Below, one piece after another: positions 7,682 through 15,240 of a DNA stretch of 40,601 nucleotides. A model generated the notes under the pieces. The model searched no databases. It saw only the letters and a program-made list of their open reading frames with translations, and was not told the DNA's origin. The stretch covers positions 1-40,601 of the forward strand of contig DASXCO010000119.1 in assembly GCA_036491125.1 (NCBI GenBank). Reading direction: 5' to 3'. The position numbers and the translations under genes are program-made. Each line of letters starts with the position of its first letter. Position 1 is the stretch's first letter. Origin of the DNA: Acidimicrobiales bacterium. GTDB lineage: Bacteria; Actinomycetota; Acidimicrobiia; Acidimicrobiales; AC-9.

Positions 7682-7687
7682 TAGCAT
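7682..7687 (+). promoter_or_regulatory. Probable -10 box (TAGCAT) of near-leaderless promoter
   Basis: TAGCAT lies 9 nt before the ATG at 7697, and there is no Shine-Dalgarno sequence in between. This fits an actinobacterial TAnnnT -10 driving an mRNA with almost no leader. No good -35 is visible. Confidence 0.45.
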
Positions 7688-7696
7688 CGTGGGGTC

Positions 7697-8407
7697 ATGG
7701 CCAAGCGTTCACCTGGAAAGCGTGTCGCTCGCGCCGCCGCCACGGGCGGGGGCCGCACGAAGCGGGGCAAAGCACCGATCGGCTTCTACATGGTGCTGGT
7801 GCTCATCGTGCTCCTGGGTGCGGGGACGGTCGGCTACAGCCGCTACCAGCGGACCCATCCCGTGAGCGCGTCGAGCAAAAAGCCCAGCTCGCCGGCGACC
7901 GATCCGCTGAAGGCGCCGGTCCTCGCCTCCACCCAGGGCCAGGCGAACGGGCAGCCCGTCGACGGCATCGCCTGCCAGACAGGTGAGCAGCTCGCCTATC
8001 ACATCCATGCGCACATCGCCGTCTACTCGAACGGCGCGCTGCAGGCTGTCCCGAGGGGCATCGGCATCACGCCACCCACCACCGAGCAGAATTCGTCAGA
8101 GGGCACGTTCATCGCGTCTGGTGGATGCTTCTACTGGCTCCACACCCACACCCAGGACGGTGTGATCCACATCGAGTCGCCGACTCCCAAGACCTACACG
8201 TTGGGTAATTTCTTCGACATCTGGCAGCAGCCCCTGTCGTCCACCCGGGTGAGCACGGCGCTCGGCAACGTCGTGGCCTACGTCAACGGCAAGCAGTACA
8301 AGGGCGACGTCCGGTCGATCCCACTCACGGCACACGCCCTGATCCAGCTCGACGTCGGCTCTTCGACGGTTCCGCCGAAGTCCTTCACCTTCCCCCAGGG
8401 CCTGTAG
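7697..8407 (+). CDS. Membrane-anchored His-rich extracytoplasmic protein
   Basis: A 236-aa protein: a very basic N-terminus (about residues 1-27), one transmembrane helix (about 28-47), a Ser/Pro/Lys linker, then an extracytoplasmic domain. The domain has two conserved-looking histidine clusters, YHIHAHIAVYSNG (about 101-113) and CFYWLHTHTQDGVIHIESP (about 143-161), plus LGNFFDIWQQPLS and VVAYVNGKQYKGD. Spacing of the histidines (H-I-H-A-H and H-T-H) suggests metal binding, but I do not recognise a named family. Two cysteines in the domain could pair outside the cell. The ATG sits just behind a TAGCAT box, so transcription is probably its own. Confidence 0.78.
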   Translation: MAKRSPGKRVARAAATGGGRTKRGKAPIGFYMVLVLIVLLGAGTVGYSRYQRTHPVSASSKKPSSPATDPLKAPVLASTQGQANGQPVDGIACQTGEQLAYHIHAHIAVYSNGALQAVPRGIGITPPTTEQNSSEGTFIASGGCFYWLHTHTQDGVIHIESPTPKTYTLGNFFDIWQQPLSSTRVSTALGNVVAYVNGKQYKGDVRSIPLTAHALIQLDVGSSTVPPKSFTFPQGL

Positions 8408-8441
8408 CGCACCTCGCCGAAGTGGCGGTTAGGGTGTGATC

Positions 8442-8855
8442 GTGGCGATCGTCGAGCCCGGTTCAGTACCGGCCAATCGGTTGTCGTCTGCGTCCGTAGC
8501 CTGGCTGACGACCGTTCGGGCGGACGGCCAGCCGCAGTCGTCATACGTCTGGTTCCACTTCGACGGGACGGACCTGCAAGTCGCCAGCCAACCGCAGGCG
8601 GCCAAGCTCCGCAACATCCGGGCTAACCCGAAGGTGTCGCTCCATCTCGACGGTGACGGCCAGGGCGGTGACGTGGTCACGATCGAGGGCGTGGCCGAGA
8701 TCCTCGAGGGGGATCCATCACCTGAGCGAATCGAGGCCTACTTGGCGAAATACAACGACGCGATCCGGACCCAGCTGCAGACCACGCCCGATGAGCTGCG
8801 TCGGGAGTACTCGACCACCATCCGCATCACACCCTCCAGGGTGCGAGCATGGTGA
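8442..8855 (+). CDS. PPOX-class (Rv3369-like) probable F420-dependent protein
   Basis: A 137-aa split-barrel flavin-fold protein: AWLTTVRADGQPQSSYVWFHFDG (residues about 20-42, seen in two parts), then AKLRNIRANPKVSLHLDGDG and VVTIEGVAEIL, in the order typical of the pyridoxamine-5-phosphate-oxidase-like F420/FMN enzymes. The closest known group is the actinobacterial Rv3369-type subfamily; these use deazaflavin F420 or bind related cofactors, with mostly unknown substrates. A TAGGGT -10-like box (8430-8435) directly precedes the GTG at 8436, so the in-frame GTG at 8442, 6 nt after the box, is the likelier leaderless start. It converges on dinB, 35 nt away. Confidence 0.88.
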   Translation: MAIVEPGSVPANRLSSASVAWLTTVRADGQPQSSYVWFHFDGTDLQVASQPQAAKLRNIRANPKVSLHLDGDGQGGDVVTIEGVAEILEGDPSPERIEAYLAKYNDAIRTQLQTTPDELRREYSTTIRITPSRVRAW

Positions 8856-8890
8856 GTCCTGCCGGGTGGGGGAGCGAGGCCGGGGGAGCG

Positions 8891-10087
8891 TCAGTCGGGG
8901 AGCAGTGGTACGGACAGGCCCGGGTCACGCCCGAGCAGCACCGCACGAGTGACGGCAGCCGAGCCGAACCGGTCCCGCACCTCGTCGAGCGCGACGTCAA
9001 GGCTGACGCCGAGATGTCGGCCGAACGGGAGCGGTAGTTGGACGGCACCACCGTTGTCGAGGTCGCCCACGGCAACCCCGACGAGCGTGAGGCCCTGACT
9101 CTCGATCAGCGGCATCGCCGTGTGCTGCAGCGCTCTCACGGTCGCCAGGATCGTCTGCGTCTCGGCCGTCGCCCACTCGAGCGTGTGGGATCGAGTGGCT
9201 CGCGAGAAGTCGTCGAAGCGCAACCGGAGCACGACGGTGCGACCAACCTGCCCGGAGGCCCGCAACCGACGCGTGACGCGGTCCGCGAGGCCGACCAGAG
9301 CAGCATCGAGGGCCTCGGGTGAGGTCCGCGAGCGGCCCAGTGCCCGCTGCGACCCGATCGAGCGCCGGCGACGGCCCACTTCCACGGGCCGGGGATCGCG
9401 GTCGTGGGCGAGGTCGTGCAGGTGCCGGCCCGATGCTCGTCCGAGCATCGAGACGAGCACGTCCTCACCGAGTTGGGCGACCTCCCCGACCGTCGTGACG
9501 CCTCGTTGACGGAGCTTGTCCGCCGTCACCGGCCCGACGCCCCACAGCCGCTCGACCGGAAGCGGATGAAGAAAGGCCAGCTCGCCGCCGAGCGGCACCA
9601 CCAGGAGACCGTCGGGCTTGCCCACCGCGCTGGCCACCTTGGCCAGGAACTTCGTCCTGGCCACCCCCACGGTGATCGGCAGTCCGACCCGGTCACGTAC
9701 GTCGTCCCGCAGTCGCACGGCGATCTCGGTCGGTGTGCCGGAGACCCTCCGCAGCCCGCCCACGTCGATGAACGCCTCATCGATGGACAGCCCTTCGACC
9801 AGGGGCGAGGTGTTGTCGAAGACCTGGAAGACGGCCTTGCTGGCCTCGGCGTAGGCGGACATGCGCGGCTCGACCACGATCGCCCGGGGGCAGAGCCGGC
9901 GGGCCTGGCCGCCGCCCATCGCCGTGCGGACGCCATGCGCCTTGGCCTCGTAGCTGGCCGCCAGCACTACGCCGGTCCCGACGATGACCGGGCGTCCTCG
10001 CAGGCCAGGGTCGTCACGCTGCTCGACCGACGCGTAGAAGGCGTCGAGATCGGCGTGCAGGATCGGTCCCTCACCGGACACGAACAC
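8891..10087 (-). CDS. dinB: DNA polymerase IV (Y family)
   Basis: A 398-aa error-prone translesion polymerase of normal family length. The N-terminal catalytic motif HADLDAFYASVEQ carries the first metal-binding Asp13 and the aromatic steric gate at Tyr18; SIDEAFIDV near residues 101-109 supplies the second acidic pair. The palm and thumb helix-hairpin-helix LWGVGPVTADKLRQRGV follows. The little-finger domain ends with QLPLPF (near residue 356), a sliding-clamp-binding peptide. The start is GTG at 10087 or the in-frame GTG at 10081. A perfect LexA box (10081-10094) covers both, so the gene should be SOS-induced and its mRNA very short-leadered. It bypasses damaged template bases. Confidence 0.96.
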   Translation of the reverse strand: MFVSGEGPILHADLDAFYASVEQRDDPGLRGRPVIVGTGVVLAASYEAKAHGVRTAMGGGQARRLCPRAIVVEPRMSAYAEASKAVFQVFDNTSPLVEGLSIDEAFIDVGGLRRVSGTPTEIAVRLRDDVRDRVGLPITVGVARTKFLAKVASAVGKPDGLLVVPLGGELAFLHPLPVERLWGVGPVTADKLRQRGVTTVGEVAQLGEDVLVSMLGRASGRHLHDLAHDRDPRPVEVGRRRRSIGSQRALGRSRTSPEALDAALVGLADRVTRRLRASGQVGRTVVLRLRFDDFSRATRSHTLEWATAETQTILATVRALQHTAMPLIESQGLTLVGVAVGDLDNGGAVQLPLPFGRHLGVSLDVALDEVRDRFGSAAVTRAVLLGRDPGLSVPLLPD

Positions 10088-10094
10088 ATGTTCG
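10081..10094. promoter_or_regulatory. LexA (SOS) box over the dinB start
   Basis: CGAACACATGTTCG matches the actinobacterial/Gram-positive LexA consensus CGAAC-N4-GTTCG exactly, with symmetrical arms. It covers the GTG start codon of dinB, so bound LexA would block transcription initiation directly. Confidence 0.85.
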
Positions 10095-10169
10095 CATACC
10101 CGGCGAGGTCGGCGCAGGCGACGGTGCCGATCTACTGCTCGAGGCGGGTGGGCAGGCGAAGGCCTCGCG

Positions 10170-10532
10170 TTACCGCTTGGCGTAGTCGGCGAACCCCTGC
10201 CAGTCGATGACGACGCACGGCTCGTCCCCGATGATCCAGGCGTCGTGACCAGGCGGGGCCATCATGAAGTCGCCGGGCCCGAACTCCATCTCCTCGCCGT
10301 CATCCATCACGATCTTCATGCGTCCGGAGATGAAGTAGCCGGTATGGGCGGCCTGGCAGCTGTCGGTCTTGGCGATCGGCTTGACGTGGTCGGACCACTT
10401 CCACCCAGGCTGGAACGTCGCCCGACCGACGCCCCCGCCCTCGAGGTTAACCAGGTCCAGCTTCCCGGAGCCGGCCCCGAACGGCCGGGTCTCCTCGGGT
10501 GAGTCCAAACTCATGCGAACCATTCTTGCCAT
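10170..10532 (-). CDS. Single-domain cupin protein
   Basis: A 120-aa small beta-barrel of the cupin superfamily. Cupin motif 1 is seen as HTGYFISGRMKIVMDDGEEMEFGPGD and motif 2 as PPGHDAWIIGDEPCVVIDW, both read in the C-terminal two thirds. A histidine precedes the glycine of motif 1 and another lies in PPGHDAW, but the full His3-Glu metal set is not obvious. The frame is open to 10613, but GGGGAGG 7-8 nt before the ATG at 10532 (MARMVRMSLDSP) fixes the start. The substrate is unknown. It lies 82 nt upstream of dinB on the same strand, but the LexA box separates their control. Confidence 0.85.
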   Translation of the reverse strand: MARMVRMSLDSPEETRPFGAGSGKLDLVNLEGGGVGRATFQPGWKWSDHVKPIAKTDSCQAAHTGYFISGRMKIVMDDGEEMEFGPGDFMMAPPGHDAWIIGDEPCVVIDWQGFADYAKR

Positions 10533-10640
10533 GTCGTCGCCTCCCCACGATCGGACTGTTGACGAGTATGCCCGATCAGAGCACGACCCGCTCGGGGGGC
10601 CGTGGTGGGCCACCGAGGTGACTGGCCGGTGCGAGGCGGC

Positions 10641-10931
10641 TCAGGAAGAGGACTGCTCGATCACCGAGAACGAGACGGCACCCTGGGGGTCGACGTCGGC
10701 ATCCAGGGTCTTGTCGTCCAACGCCTGCGCCGCACTCGGGTCCAGGAACACCTCGCCGTCCTCGATGGCGACGACCTGATCGTCCTGCTCCGGTCCGGGG
10801 GCCACACTGAGCGCGAAAGCGCCCGCGGGCTCTTCGGCAGGGGAGATACGAAGACCGGCGCCACCGGTCGCGTTGGTGCTGGCAACGAGCTCTCGGATCA
10901 CTAGGGATGCTGAGGATGTCACATCAAGCAC
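10641..10931 (-). CDS. HesB/IscA-like protein lacking cysteines
   Basis: A 96-aa protein with the HesB/IscA (Fe-S biogenesis) fold pattern: ASLVIRELVAS at the N-terminus, GGAGLRIS near residues 23-30, and EVFLDPSAAQALDDKTLDADVD near 60-81. Canonical A-type carriers need three cysteines to hold iron or an Fe-S cluster, and this protein has none. Such cysteine-free members occur in Actinobacteria and have no assigned role. The GTG start has AAGGAGG 8 nt upstream. It is 108 nt ahead of the cupin gene and could be co-transcribed with it. Iron-sulfur carriage is unlikely from the missing ligands. Confidence 0.82.
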   Translation of the reverse strand: MLDVTSSASLVIRELVASTNATGGAGLRISPAEEPAGAFALSVAPGPEQDDQVVAIEDGEVFLDPSAAQALDDKTLDADVDPQGAVSFSVIEQSSS

Positions 10932-11311
10932 CGAAGCCGCCTCCTTCGATAGTCGGATTCATCGGTTCTTCCCGCCCCAGGCATCGGAAAAACCCGGTGC
11001 CGGGCGCCGACAAGGTTTCAACCTTTCAGTGTCGAAGATAGATCCCATGCCGGGCCCCGTGGCGACCGCCTCTGACCAGGAACGGAGAGCCTCAACCGCC
11101 CGCCGGAGGCCCTGGTGTGAGGGCGAGACCCCTCGGGCGGGTGAGCTGCTTTCACCGGTTGATTTCGGGCACAGCCGGGTACGACAGGCGCTCATGCGTG
11201 AGCTGGGGTTTTGTGGACGCGTATTCACGCTGGGCTGGGCGGTCGAGGGGAGCGGGCAGGCGCGGCGGATCAGGCAGCCCAGGCTGTTGGGGGTCCCGAC
11301 GAGCCTTATCG
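10932..11311. other. Divergent intergenic region between hesB-like and sigma genes
   Basis: This 380-nt stretch separates two divergent genes and holds no coding region I can support. The frame upstream of the sigma factor is open back to 11117, but that part has no sigma homology. The region must carry promoters for both sides. The clearest element is the palindrome AAGGTT-TC-AACCTT at 11012-11025. No clear ECF-type GGAAC/GTC promoter pair was found. Confidence 0.5.
11012..11025. promoter_or_regulatory. AAGGTT-TC-AACCTT palindrome
   Basis: A perfect 6-bp-arm palindrome with a 2-nt centre. It lies about 80 nt upstream of the hesB-like start and about 290 nt upstream of the sigma factor start. 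AT-rich for this region, it is a candidate operator; the binding protein is unknown. Confidence 0.35.
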
Positions 11312-12445
11312 ATGGCTGAGCAGGTGGTGCGGGTCCGTGGCGCCACGGCCGAGTACCCCGATCAGGTTGACATTGACGGCGACCGGGAGCTGGTCGACCG
11401 GTTCCAGCAGGGCGACGACACGGCCTTCGCCGAGCTCTACAGCCGCCATTATCGGCGTCTGTTCCGGACATGTCTCCGGTATCTGGGTGATTCGGCCACG
11501 GCGGAGGACGCCGTCCAAGAGGCGTTCGCCAAAGCGTTCCGAGCCCTTCCGACTCTGAACGGGGACCGACGCTTCTACCCGTGGCTGAGTGTGATCGCCA
11601 AGCGGGTCTGCGTGGACATCCACCGTCAGCGGGCCCGGAGTCAGCCAGCTGAGAGCATCGACCCCGGCACAACGGCCGACGGAGAGCAGGCCGTCCTGAC
11701 GTCGATGGATGCAACCGCGGTGCAGGACGCGCTCGGCCGTCTCACGAGTCGCCACCGAGACGTGCTGCACCTCCGGGAGTACGAGGGGTGGTCCTACCGC
11801 CGCATCGCCACCCACTACGGCGTGCGACTCGCGGCCGTGGAGACGTTGCTCTGGCGCGCCCGGCGGGCGCTGCACCGTCAGCTCACCATGGCGGGCTACG
11901 AGCGCCGAGCCCTCGTCAGCCTCCCCGTCGCCGGCTGGGCCTACCGCAGGCTCGGGTCGATGCGGGCCCGGATCGAGGAGTGGGGTGGCCAGCGCCTGGC
12001 TCCGGTCGTGGGCAGCGTCGCCTCGGTTGTCACGATCGGCGCACTGGTGATCGGGGCGACGGGATCGGGCGCGCACGCGCACCGTCCGCAGCCACTCATC
12101 GCGTCGCACGCCCCATCGGCGGACCCCACGCCTCAGCCGCCTGTCGCGCCGTCCATTCCCGGCATCACCCTCCCGTCCGTCCCGTCCGTCCCCGCTGTCT
12201 CGGCCAGTCTCCCCGCCGCGCCTCCCCTCCCGTCCGCCGCCGGCCAGGTTGCCGCCGCCGGCGGAGCAGCCGTCCTCGGGGCGACATTCACCAACGCGGC
12301 CGCCGCCTCGCAGCAGGCCCATCAGGAACCGGTGCACGCCAGCGTCGCTGGCGTCACTGCCGGCATCAATCCGAAAGCGACAGCCTCGGGCCTGGTCAGC
12401 ACCGCCGACACCAGCGTCAATCAACTGCGAAGGAGCATCCCGTGA
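11312..12445 (+). CDS. ECF sigma factor with transmembrane C-terminal extension
   Basis: A 377-aa protein. Region 2 of an ECF sigma-70 factor spans about residues 25-95 (DTAFAELYSRHYRRLFRTC and SATAEDAVQEAFAKAFRAL). Region 4 spans about 130-190 (LTSRHRDVLHLREYEGWSYR and VETLLWRARRALHRQL). A further 180 residues follow: one membrane helix near 229-251, then a Pro/Ser-rich linker and an Ala-rich tail predicted to lie outside the membrane. This resembles ECF groups in which the sigma factor carries its own membrane-tethered regulatory tail. ATG 11312 is chosen because homology starts there. The stop overlaps a small secreted-peptide gene (GTGA), which suggests joint function. Confidence 0.9.
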   Translation: MAEQVVRVRGATAEYPDQVDIDGDRELVDRFQQGDDTAFAELYSRHYRRLFRTCLRYLGDSATAEDAVQEAFAKAFRALPTLNGDRRFYPWLSVIAKRVCVDIHRQRARSQPAESIDPGTTADGEQAVLTSMDATAVQDALGRLTSRHRDVLHLREYEGWSYRRIATHYGVRLAAVETLLWRARRALHRQLTMAGYERRALVSLPVAGWAYRRLGSMRARIEEWGGQRLAPVVGSVASVVTIGALVIGATGSGAHAHRPQPLIASHAPSADPTPQPPVAPSIPGITLPSVPSVPAVSASLPAAPPLPSAAGQVAAAGGAAVLGATFTNAAAASQQAHQEPVHASVAGVTAGINPKATASGLVSTADTSVNQLRRSIP

Positions 12446-12639
12446 TTCGTCGCACTCTGCTCGCTACGCCAATCGTCCTCATGGCGTTGGGGTTGGGGTC
12501 TGCCTCCCTCGGTCTGGCTGCTCCGGCCGGAGCCTCCACGCCGCCCCCGGTCCGGGTGGCCGCCACCGGAAGCCCCTGGTTCTGCCTTGCCATCGCGGAG
12601 ATCAACTTCGGCTACTGCCAGTACAACCCGCTGGGTTAG
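12442..12639 (+). CDS. 65-aa secreted peptide coupled to the sigma factor
   Basis: A small ORF starting with GTG 12442, whose GTGA overlaps the sigma-factor stop, preceded by GAAGGAG with a 6-nt spacer. The N-terminus is a classical signal peptide: MIRR, then a hydrophobic core (LLATPIVLMALGLGSASLGLA, residues 6-26, read in two parts) and a likely cleavage near APAGAS. The mature part is about 33-36 residues and ends with GSPWFCLAIAEINFGYCQ and a short tail. Its two cysteines, 11 residues apart (positions 49 and 59-60 region), could form one disulfide. I know no matching family. The strong ribosome-binding site and overlap argue for real translation; a signalling or ligand role toward the sigma factor's outer tail is inference. 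Confidence 0.7.
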   Translation: MIRRTLLATPIVLMALGLGSASLGLAAPAGASTPPPVRVAATGSPWFCLAIAEINFGYCQYNPLG

Positions 12640-12676
12640 ACGCTCCGTCCCGCCGCAGGCCAACCGCGGCACCAGC

Positions 12677-13141
12677 TCAGGCGCCCTGGTAGCGATGCGC
12701 GCCCAGGGAGCGCATCGTCCTGTCGAAGGTCGAGGCCTGGGCGCCCGTGAGCGCGACGCCCGCCACCGTGAGGTTGCCCACCAGCCACACGTCGTCGCCA
12801 CTGGCGACACCGCCCCCGGCGATGGCGAAGGCGATGTTCGGATCGTCGAAGGCAAAGATCGAGATGGCCCTCGTCGTCCCTCTGCAGTCGAGCTCGAGAC
12901 GGCTGGTGGCCTGGACGGTGATGCCGGGCGCGAGGCCGCCGCTGGTCGTCTGGCAGATGCCGACGCGGCTGGTCTGCAAGGCCCCCACGGCGCGCTCGGC
13001 GCTGACCGGGACCACGGTCGTGGACGGCGACGATGACGAGCTCCCGCCGCCGCAGGCGGGCAGCACGCCAGCCGCACCGAGGCAGGCAGCCACCGCTACG
13101 AGTCGAATCGACGAAACCTCACGGGCGAGACCCAAGGGCAC
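12677..13141 (-). CDS. Putative lipoprotein, unknown function
   Basis: A 154-aa exported protein. The N-terminus has a short charged region, a hydrophobic core (IRLVAVAACLGAAGV) and the lipobox LPAC with the lipidated Cys at about residue 30, followed by a Gly/Ser-rich tether. The mature domain (about 45-154) includes GICQTTSGGLAPGITVQATS, LELDCRGTTRAISIF and VWLVGNLTVAGVALTG; its two cysteines may pair. No family recognised. The frame is open further upstream, but the signal peptide fixes the start near GTG 13141 or TTG 13135. It is convergent with the small secreted peptide (37 nt apart) and divergent from def. Confidence 0.7.
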   Translation of the reverse strand: MPLGLAREVSSIRLVAVAACLGAAGVLPACGGGSSSSSPSTTVVPVSAERAVGALQTSRVGICQTTSGGLAPGITVQATSRLELDCRGTTRAISIFAFDDPNIAFAIAGGGVASGDDVWLVGNLTVAGVALTGAQASTFDRTMRSLGAHRYQGA

Positions 13142-13296
13142 GAACGTAGCGGCGCCCGCCGGCGTGGGACCAAACCGGCGGCCGGAGGGGAACCGCTGTG
13201 GGGTCCGCCCAGTGCGCGGACCAGCGGGCCCCCGACCACCCTCGGGCGAGCCGGCCCCAGAGCTGCCTCCGGTCCCAGTTGTGCGACGATGCCCGG

Positions 13297-13854
13297 GTGG
13301 CCGTTCGCCCCATCCGGATCTTCGGTGATCCCGTCCTTCGCAGCACGGCGACACCGGTCACCGACTTCGACGCCGAGCTCCGCCGGCTCGTGACCGACAT
13401 CACCGAGACTCTCGGTGACGCCGCTGGGGCGGGCTTGGCTGCTCCGCAGATCGGCGTCGGTCTCCGCGTCTTCGCCTACGTCGTCACGGATGAGTCCATG
13501 TCCGAGTACGGCAGCATGGGCCACATCGTGAACCCCCTGCTCGTCGAGCAGTCCCCCGAGTCCATCGAAGACATCGAGGGGTGCCTTTCGCTGCCAGGTC
13601 TCGAGTACGAGCTGGCGAGACCAGGCCGAATTGTCGCTGAAGGTTTCGATCAGCATGGTGAGCCCGTGCGCATCGACGGAACCGAGCGCCTGGCACGCTG
13701 TCTCGCCCACGAGACCGATCACCTGGACGGCGTCCTCTTCATCGACCGGCTGGACCCCACGACGCGACGGCGGGCGCTGCACGAGATTCGCGAACGCGTG
13801 CTCGCCGGCGAGGAGGTCGCGGTGAAGCGGTCGCCGCACTCAGGGCTCCTGTGA
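13297..13854 (+). CDS. def: Peptide deformylase
   Basis: A 185-aa zinc/iron metallohydrolase that removes the formyl group from nascent protein N-termini. All three family motifs are present: GAGLAAPQIG (residues 44-53), EGCLSLPG with metal-binding Cys96, and HETDH (138-142) with the two metal-binding histidines and catalytic Glu139. Asp replaces the usual Glu-free spacer residues as in other actinobacterial enzymes (HETDHLDG). The frame is open to 13198, but homology starts at VRPIRIFGDPVL, so GTG 13297 is chosen. It is divergent from the lipoprotein gene and followed by an SOS-controlled gene. Typically essential, although additional def copies are common in Actinobacteria. Confidence 0.95.
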   Translation: MAVRPIRIFGDPVLRSTATPVTDFDAELRRLVTDITETLGDAAGAGLAAPQIGVGLRVFAYVVTDESMSEYGSMGHIVNPLLVEQSPESIEDIEGCLSLPGLEYELARPGRIVAEGFDQHGEPVRIDGTERLARCLAHETDHLDGVLFIDRLDPTTRRRALHEIRERVLAGEEVAVKRSPHSGLL

Positions 13855-13891
13855 ACCTCGTCCCGCGCTTCGCGCTGATACAGGCTGGTGG

Positions 13892-13911
13892 TAGCGTCGA
13901 ACACACGTTTG
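13892..13911 (+). promoter_or_regulatory. LexA (SOS) box and -10 upstream of the HNH gene
   Basis: CGAACACACGTTTG (13898-13911) fits the LexA consensus CGAAC-N4-GTTYG with one arm position degenerate. It abuts a -10-like TAGCGT (13892-13897). LexA here would cover the promoter start region. The HNH gene begins 78 nt further on. Confidence 0.7.
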
Positions 13912-13989
13912 GGATCACGAGTCCCCGACGGACTTGCCGGCTCCTCGGTCGCCGGCCTCGGCAGTGGACGAGGATGATGGAGCGCGAGC

Positions 13990-15240
13990 ATGTGCCAGGC
14001 GCTGGGCGGATTGCGGGAAGCGACAGGGAGATATGCAGCCGGCTTCGACGCCGACCGGCTGTCGGTGGATGACGCTCGCAGGGCGTTGGCCCATGCGGTG
14101 GCGATCGAGTCGACGGCGTCGACCATCAAAGCCTTGGCCGCGGCCCGGGTGGCCCGCTGCAGTGGCGACGCCCGCCGACGGGGCTCCCGCTCCGCCGCCC
14201 ACGAGCTGGCCCGAGCGACGGGGACCACTCTGGGTGCGGCCCGTGAGGTCCTCCAGACCGGCGAGGCCATGGGTCAGCAGCCGGCCGTAGCCGACGCCGC
14301 CCGCCGGGGTGGGCTGTCCGCGCCGCAGGTGTCGCTGATATGCCAGGGCACGGCGGCCGATCCCAGTGCCGGGCAGCACCTGGTCGAGGTGGCCGCCGCG
14401 GGATCGCTGGACGAGCTGCGCCAGGAGGTCAGCCGGGTCAGATCCGCCGCCGTCGACCTCGAGGCCCGACGTCGCGACATCCGGACCCGTCGCAGCCTGC
14501 GGGCCTGGACCGATACCGATGGGGTGTGGCAGCTGCGGGCCCAGGGCAACCCGGAGGACGGGGCCCAGATCATGGCTGCCCTCGCCCCCATCACCGACCA
14601 GGCCTTCCATCGGGCTCGCCGGGCGGGACGACGGGAGGGCCCCGACGCGTACGCCTTCGACGCCCTGGTGACGCTGGCCATGGAGGCCTCCAGCGCCGAG
14701 CCCCCGAGGGCCGCGCTGAGGTCGGACACGCCCGACAAGCGGCGTCGGCAACGGGGTGCGCCCGCCACGATGTTCTTTCGCGTGGACTGGGATGCGTTCC
14801 TGGCCGGCGCGCCCCGTGAGGGTGAGACCTGCGAGCTGGCCGGCTACGGCCCGGTCGCCATGTCGGTGGTCCGCGAATTGCTGGAGATGGCCAACCCCTT
14901 CGTGGTGGCCATCTTGACCAAGGGCACCGAAGTGGTGGGAGTGGCCCATCTGGGCCGACGTCCGAACGCGCACCAGCGCAGCGCCTTGCAGTGGCTGTAT
15001 CCGTCCTGCGCCGCGTCGGGTTGTGTCGAGCAGATACACCTCGAGAACGACCATCGCGAGGACTGGGCCAGGACCCACTTCACCGCCTTCGATCTCATGG
15101 ATCGGTTCTGCCGGTTCCATCATGCGCTCAAGACCAACGAGGGTTGGGCCTTGGTGGATGGGACCGGCAAGCGGGATTTCGTCCCGCCCGATGATCCTCG
15201 TCACCCCCGGCACAAGCGACGAACGGTCGAGCGGAGCTAA
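13990..15240 (+). CDS. DUF222 / HNH endonuclease domain protein (13E12-type)
   Basis: A 416-aa protein of the actinobacterial DUF222-HNH (13E12 repeat) family. The helical DUF222 part covers about residues 1-300. The C-terminal HNH ββα-metal site is read as Cys340-x4-Cys345, then LENDH (His355) and C-R-F-H-H with Cys374 and His377/378, so the zinc knuckle and catalytic histidine are intact. GGAG lies 7 nt before the ATG. The family is expanded in actinobacteria and several mycobacterial members are LexA-regulated; its cellular role is unsettled. The SOS box upstream fits that pattern. This copy appears full length and undamaged. Confidence 0.92.
   Translation: MCQALGGLREATGRYAAGFDADRLSVDDARRALAHAVAIESTASTIKALAAARVARCSGDARRRGSRSAAHELARATGTTLGAAREVLQTGEAMGQQPAVADAARRGGLSAPQVSLICQGTAADPSAGQHLVEVAAAGSLDELRQEVSRVRSAAVDLEARRRDIRTRRSLRAWTDTDGVWQLRAQGNPEDGAQIMAALAPITDQAFHRARRAGRREGPDAYAFDALVTLAMEASSAEPPRAALRSDTPDKRRRQRGAPATMFFRVDWDAFLAGAPREGETCELAGYGPVAMSVVRELLEMANPFVVAILTKGTEVVGVAHLGRRPNAHQRSALQWLYPSCAASGCVEQIHLENDHREDWARTHFTAFDLMDRFCRFHHALKTNEGWALVDGTGKRDFVPPDDPRHPRHKRRTVERS

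Noticed and set aside
6922-7986. 354-codon plus-strand open frame
   Set aside because: Overlaps the response regulator and the His-rich protein; Arg/Gly-rich shadow with no hydrophobic or domain pattern.
11306-12424. 372-codon minus-strand open frame
   Set aside because: Antisense of the sigma factor, which has clear regions 2 and 4.
13915-15213. 432-codon minus-strand open frame
   Set aside because: Antisense of the DUF222-HNH gene.
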